Of a DNA stretch of 64,000 nt, positions 62,450-64,000 are shown one piece after another. A model generated the notes under the pieces. That model searched no databases and was not told where the DNA came from. It worked only from the letters and a program-made list of their open reading frames with translations. Both the position numbers and the translations under genes were made by a program. Origin of the DNA: Sulfobacillus thermosulfidooxidans DSM 9293 (lineage in GTDB: Bacteria; Bacillota; Sulfobacillia; Sulfobacillales; Sulfobacillaceae); NCBI RefSeq assembly GCF_900176145.1, contig NZ_FWWY01000001.1, forward strand, positions 1,039,819 to 1,103,818, written 5' to 3'. Position 1 is the stretch's first letter. The number at the start of each line of letters is the position of its first letter.

Positions 62450-64000
62450 GGGGCTGATCGCAAAGGAGATAGTGCCTTGCATGGCGAAGTAATCTCTTAT
62501 GAACACACCAATGCCTACACCGCTCGTTGTGGGAGCCGGACCGGTCATCCGGGCCCTCTGTGAGGAAATCGGATTAGTCGAGGCCGTGAATCAGACCGTG
62601 GCGTGGGATGCGCAGCGTTGCCATCTGTCGCCCGGTGAACGGATTTTCGCGCTTATCGTCAATTTGCTCACCGCTCGTCAACCGCTGTATCGCGTTCACG
62701 AGCAATTTCAGTTGACCGATGTGCCCTTATTATTTGGATCCGGCCGCACCGCGGCCGATTTTACCGATGATGCGCTCGGACGCGCTTTGGACAAAGTCGC
62801 CGCGGCCGGCGGTGCCACCGTTTTCAGTGCCGTCGCAACGCGAGCCCTCGTGCACGACCACGTGTGGACGCCCGATCATCCGGTGTTTGTCCACTGGGAT
62901 AGTACGACTCGCTCGGTCTATGGCACGTATCCGGACCCTGACTCGGCAAGCGGAGTGCATCCCACCTATGGCCATTCCAAGGATCATCGTCCCGATCTCC
63001 GCCAAATTCTTCTGACGCTATTGGGGACCCGGGAAGGCATTCCCGTGGTGGGCACGGTGCAAGACGGGAATCTGAGTGATAAAACCCTCAATGCCGAGAT
63101 GATTGCGGCCTTAGACGATTACTTTTCGCCCCAGCAACTCCAACAACTCGTCTATGTGGCCGATTCCGCTCTCGTCACGGGCCCCAACTTAAAGGCGATG
63201 GCTGATCGTTCGCTCCGCTTTCTCTCGCGTTGTCCGGATACCTTTCGGGCGGCGCAAGAGGCGAAAACGGCCGCCTTGGCGGCCAACGCCTGGGTTCCCC
63301 TCGGCAAAATCGGGGAGCGTACCGATGCCACTTCCTATGCGGCCGCAGAACAGACCGGCCACATTGAGGGTCGATCCTATCGCCTTGTGGTTTATCGTTC
63401 CGATCATCTGGCTGAGCGAAAAGCTCACACCATCGCCCGCCAGATCGACCGGGCCTATGATCAGTTAACCCGGGCAGCGACTCGCCTCGCGGGGACCGTG
63501 TTTGCCTGTGCTCATGATGCCGAAGCGGCCGTGGCCGCTTGGCAGGCTACCGCGCAATGGCATCATGTCGAAGCGACGGTCGTCGCGGAAACACAAGTCA
63601 CCCAACGCGCGACTCGCGGGCGTCCTCGCCACGATGCGCCCGATCCGGCCACCACCACGGTATACCGGGTCCGTCCCACCATCGGGGCGGTCGATGCGCA
63701 ACGCGTGCAGGCCGCACAGGACCGCGCAGCGACCTTTGTGCTCATCACGAATCTGCCCTCCACGCCTTTTGATGCCCGCCGATTGCTCGAAGAATACAAA
63801 GGGCAGACGGTCATTGAACAACGCTTTCGCTTTTTAAAAGATCCGACCTTTGTGGATGCGCTCTATGTGCAAAAGCCGGAACGGGTCGAGGCCTTAGGCT
63901 ATGTGCTCTTGCTCGCCGCATTGGTGCTCAGCCTCATCGAACGCCGGGCTCGGCAGGCCCCGCCCCTTCCCACGCCAACCCGTGGTCTATTGGCGCGGCC
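62450..64000 (+). mobile_element. IS1634/DUF4277-type insertion sequence, right end outside the window
   Basis: The high-GC transposase region begins after an A/T-rich tract (62430-62449). The left end is probably near GGGGCTGATCGC (from about 62450), but the inverted repeat cannot be checked without the right end. Confidence 0.6.
62499..64000 (+). CDS. IS1634-like transposase (DUF4277 plus IS4-type DDE), truncated by the window edge
   Basis: 500 residues are visible and the frame is still open at 64000. The N-terminus has the DUF4277 plan: PLVVGAGPVIRALCEEIGLV, AWDAQRCHLSPGERIFALIVNLL, PLYRVHEQFQLTDVPLLFG. The DDE core follows: VHWDSTTRSVYG (first Asp), VYVADSALVTG (second Asp) and VIEQRFRFLKDP (Glu, the YREK-like region with EEYKGQTVIEQRFR). 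The ATG at 62499 is used; one at 62511 is possible. No strong ribosome site. Confidence 0.88.
   Translation, partial: MNTPMPTPLVVGAGPVIRALCEEIGLVEAVNQTVAWDAQRCHLSPGERIFALIVNLLTARQPLYRVHEQFQLTDVPLLFGSGRTAADFTDDALGRALDKVAAAGGATVFSAVATRALVHDHVWTPDHPVFVHWDSTTRSVYGTYPDPDSASGVHPTYGHSKDHRPDLRQILLTLLGTREGIPVVGTVQDGNLSDKTLNAEMIAALDDYFSPQQLQQLVYVADSALVTGPNLKAMADRSLRFLSRCPDTFRAAQEAKTAALAANAWVPLGKIGERTDATSYAAAEQTGHIEGRSYRLVVYRSDHLAERKAHTIARQIDRAYDQLTRAATRLAGTVFACAHDAEAAVAAWQATAQWHHVEATVVAETQVTQRATRGRPRHDAPDPATTTVYRVRPTIGAVDAQRVQAAQDRAATFVLITNLPSTPFDARRLLEEYKGQTVIEQRFRFLKDPTFVDALYVQKPERVEALGYVLLLAALVLSLIERRARQAPPLPTPTRGLLAR

Overview
The window looks like chromosomal DNA of a Bacillota (Firmicutes) bacterium, probably of the Sulfobacillus type; the genus is my inference. 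It carries RNA polymerase delta next to CTP synthase, and the Bacillus-like order tadA / tRNA-Ser / SRP RNA / dnaX / ebfC / recR / bofA. Promoters are sigma-A type and Shine-Dalgarno sites are strong and GGAGG-like.

Layout. 1-7 kb: pyrG start and rpoE, a flavin electron-transfer set (FMN-binding protein, ApbE, frameshifted RnfD-like), a two-component system, and a divergent GH3-like protein with a membrane partner. 7-11.6 kb: a beta-oxidation operon divergent from a MarR regulator. 11.7-17 kb: IscA-like protein, MFS transporter, rRNA methyltransferase, GH18/peptidoglycan-binding protein. 16.8-24.7 kb: the most unusual part. It holds selD with an in-frame UGA at the active-site position, gltX, bofA, recR, ebfC, dnaX, SRP RNA, tRNAs and tadA. 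These are followed by a UGA-interrupted glutaredoxin-like gene and, directly downstream, a tRNA with tRNA-Sec architecture (8-bp acceptor, 7-bp variable arm) but a GCA (Cys) anticodon. 24.8-34 kb: a 2-oxoacid dehydrogenase operon (lpd, two E1 alpha, E1 beta, E2, lipA, lipB) with gamma-glutamyltransferase upstream. 34-37.5 kb: PIG-L deacetylase, MazG-like protein, old-yellow-enzyme, rlmH.

From 37.7 kb onward the region is accessory and partly decayed. It contains a complete IS256-type element, an MFS transporter, remnants of a GAF/GGDEF protein on either side of a DUF4160/DUF2442 pair, htrA with a decayed partial copy, and a probable nitric-oxide or redox cluster. That cluster has two heme-copper/NnrS-like membrane proteins, a CRP/FNR regulator, a frameshifted SufT-like gene, a DUF2249 protein and two shared palindromic operators. 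Next come a berberine-bridge-type oxidase and an MFS drug-exporter gene preceded by a leader ORF and attenuator but broken by a structured insertion. The rest is a second exporter, a lipoprotein, a PadR/HAAS pair, an MBL hydrolase, glycerate kinase, tRNA-Thr, an L,D-transpeptidase and, at the right edge, an IS1634-like transposase running off the window.

The selenium-related genes probably belong together: SelD makes selenophosphate and may itself contain Sec, and the glutaredoxin-like protein is a likely Sec client. The Sec-shaped Cys tRNA suggests an additional cysteine/selenocysteine decoding route. selA, selB and a UCA-anticodon selC are not in this window and should be sought elsewhere in the genome.
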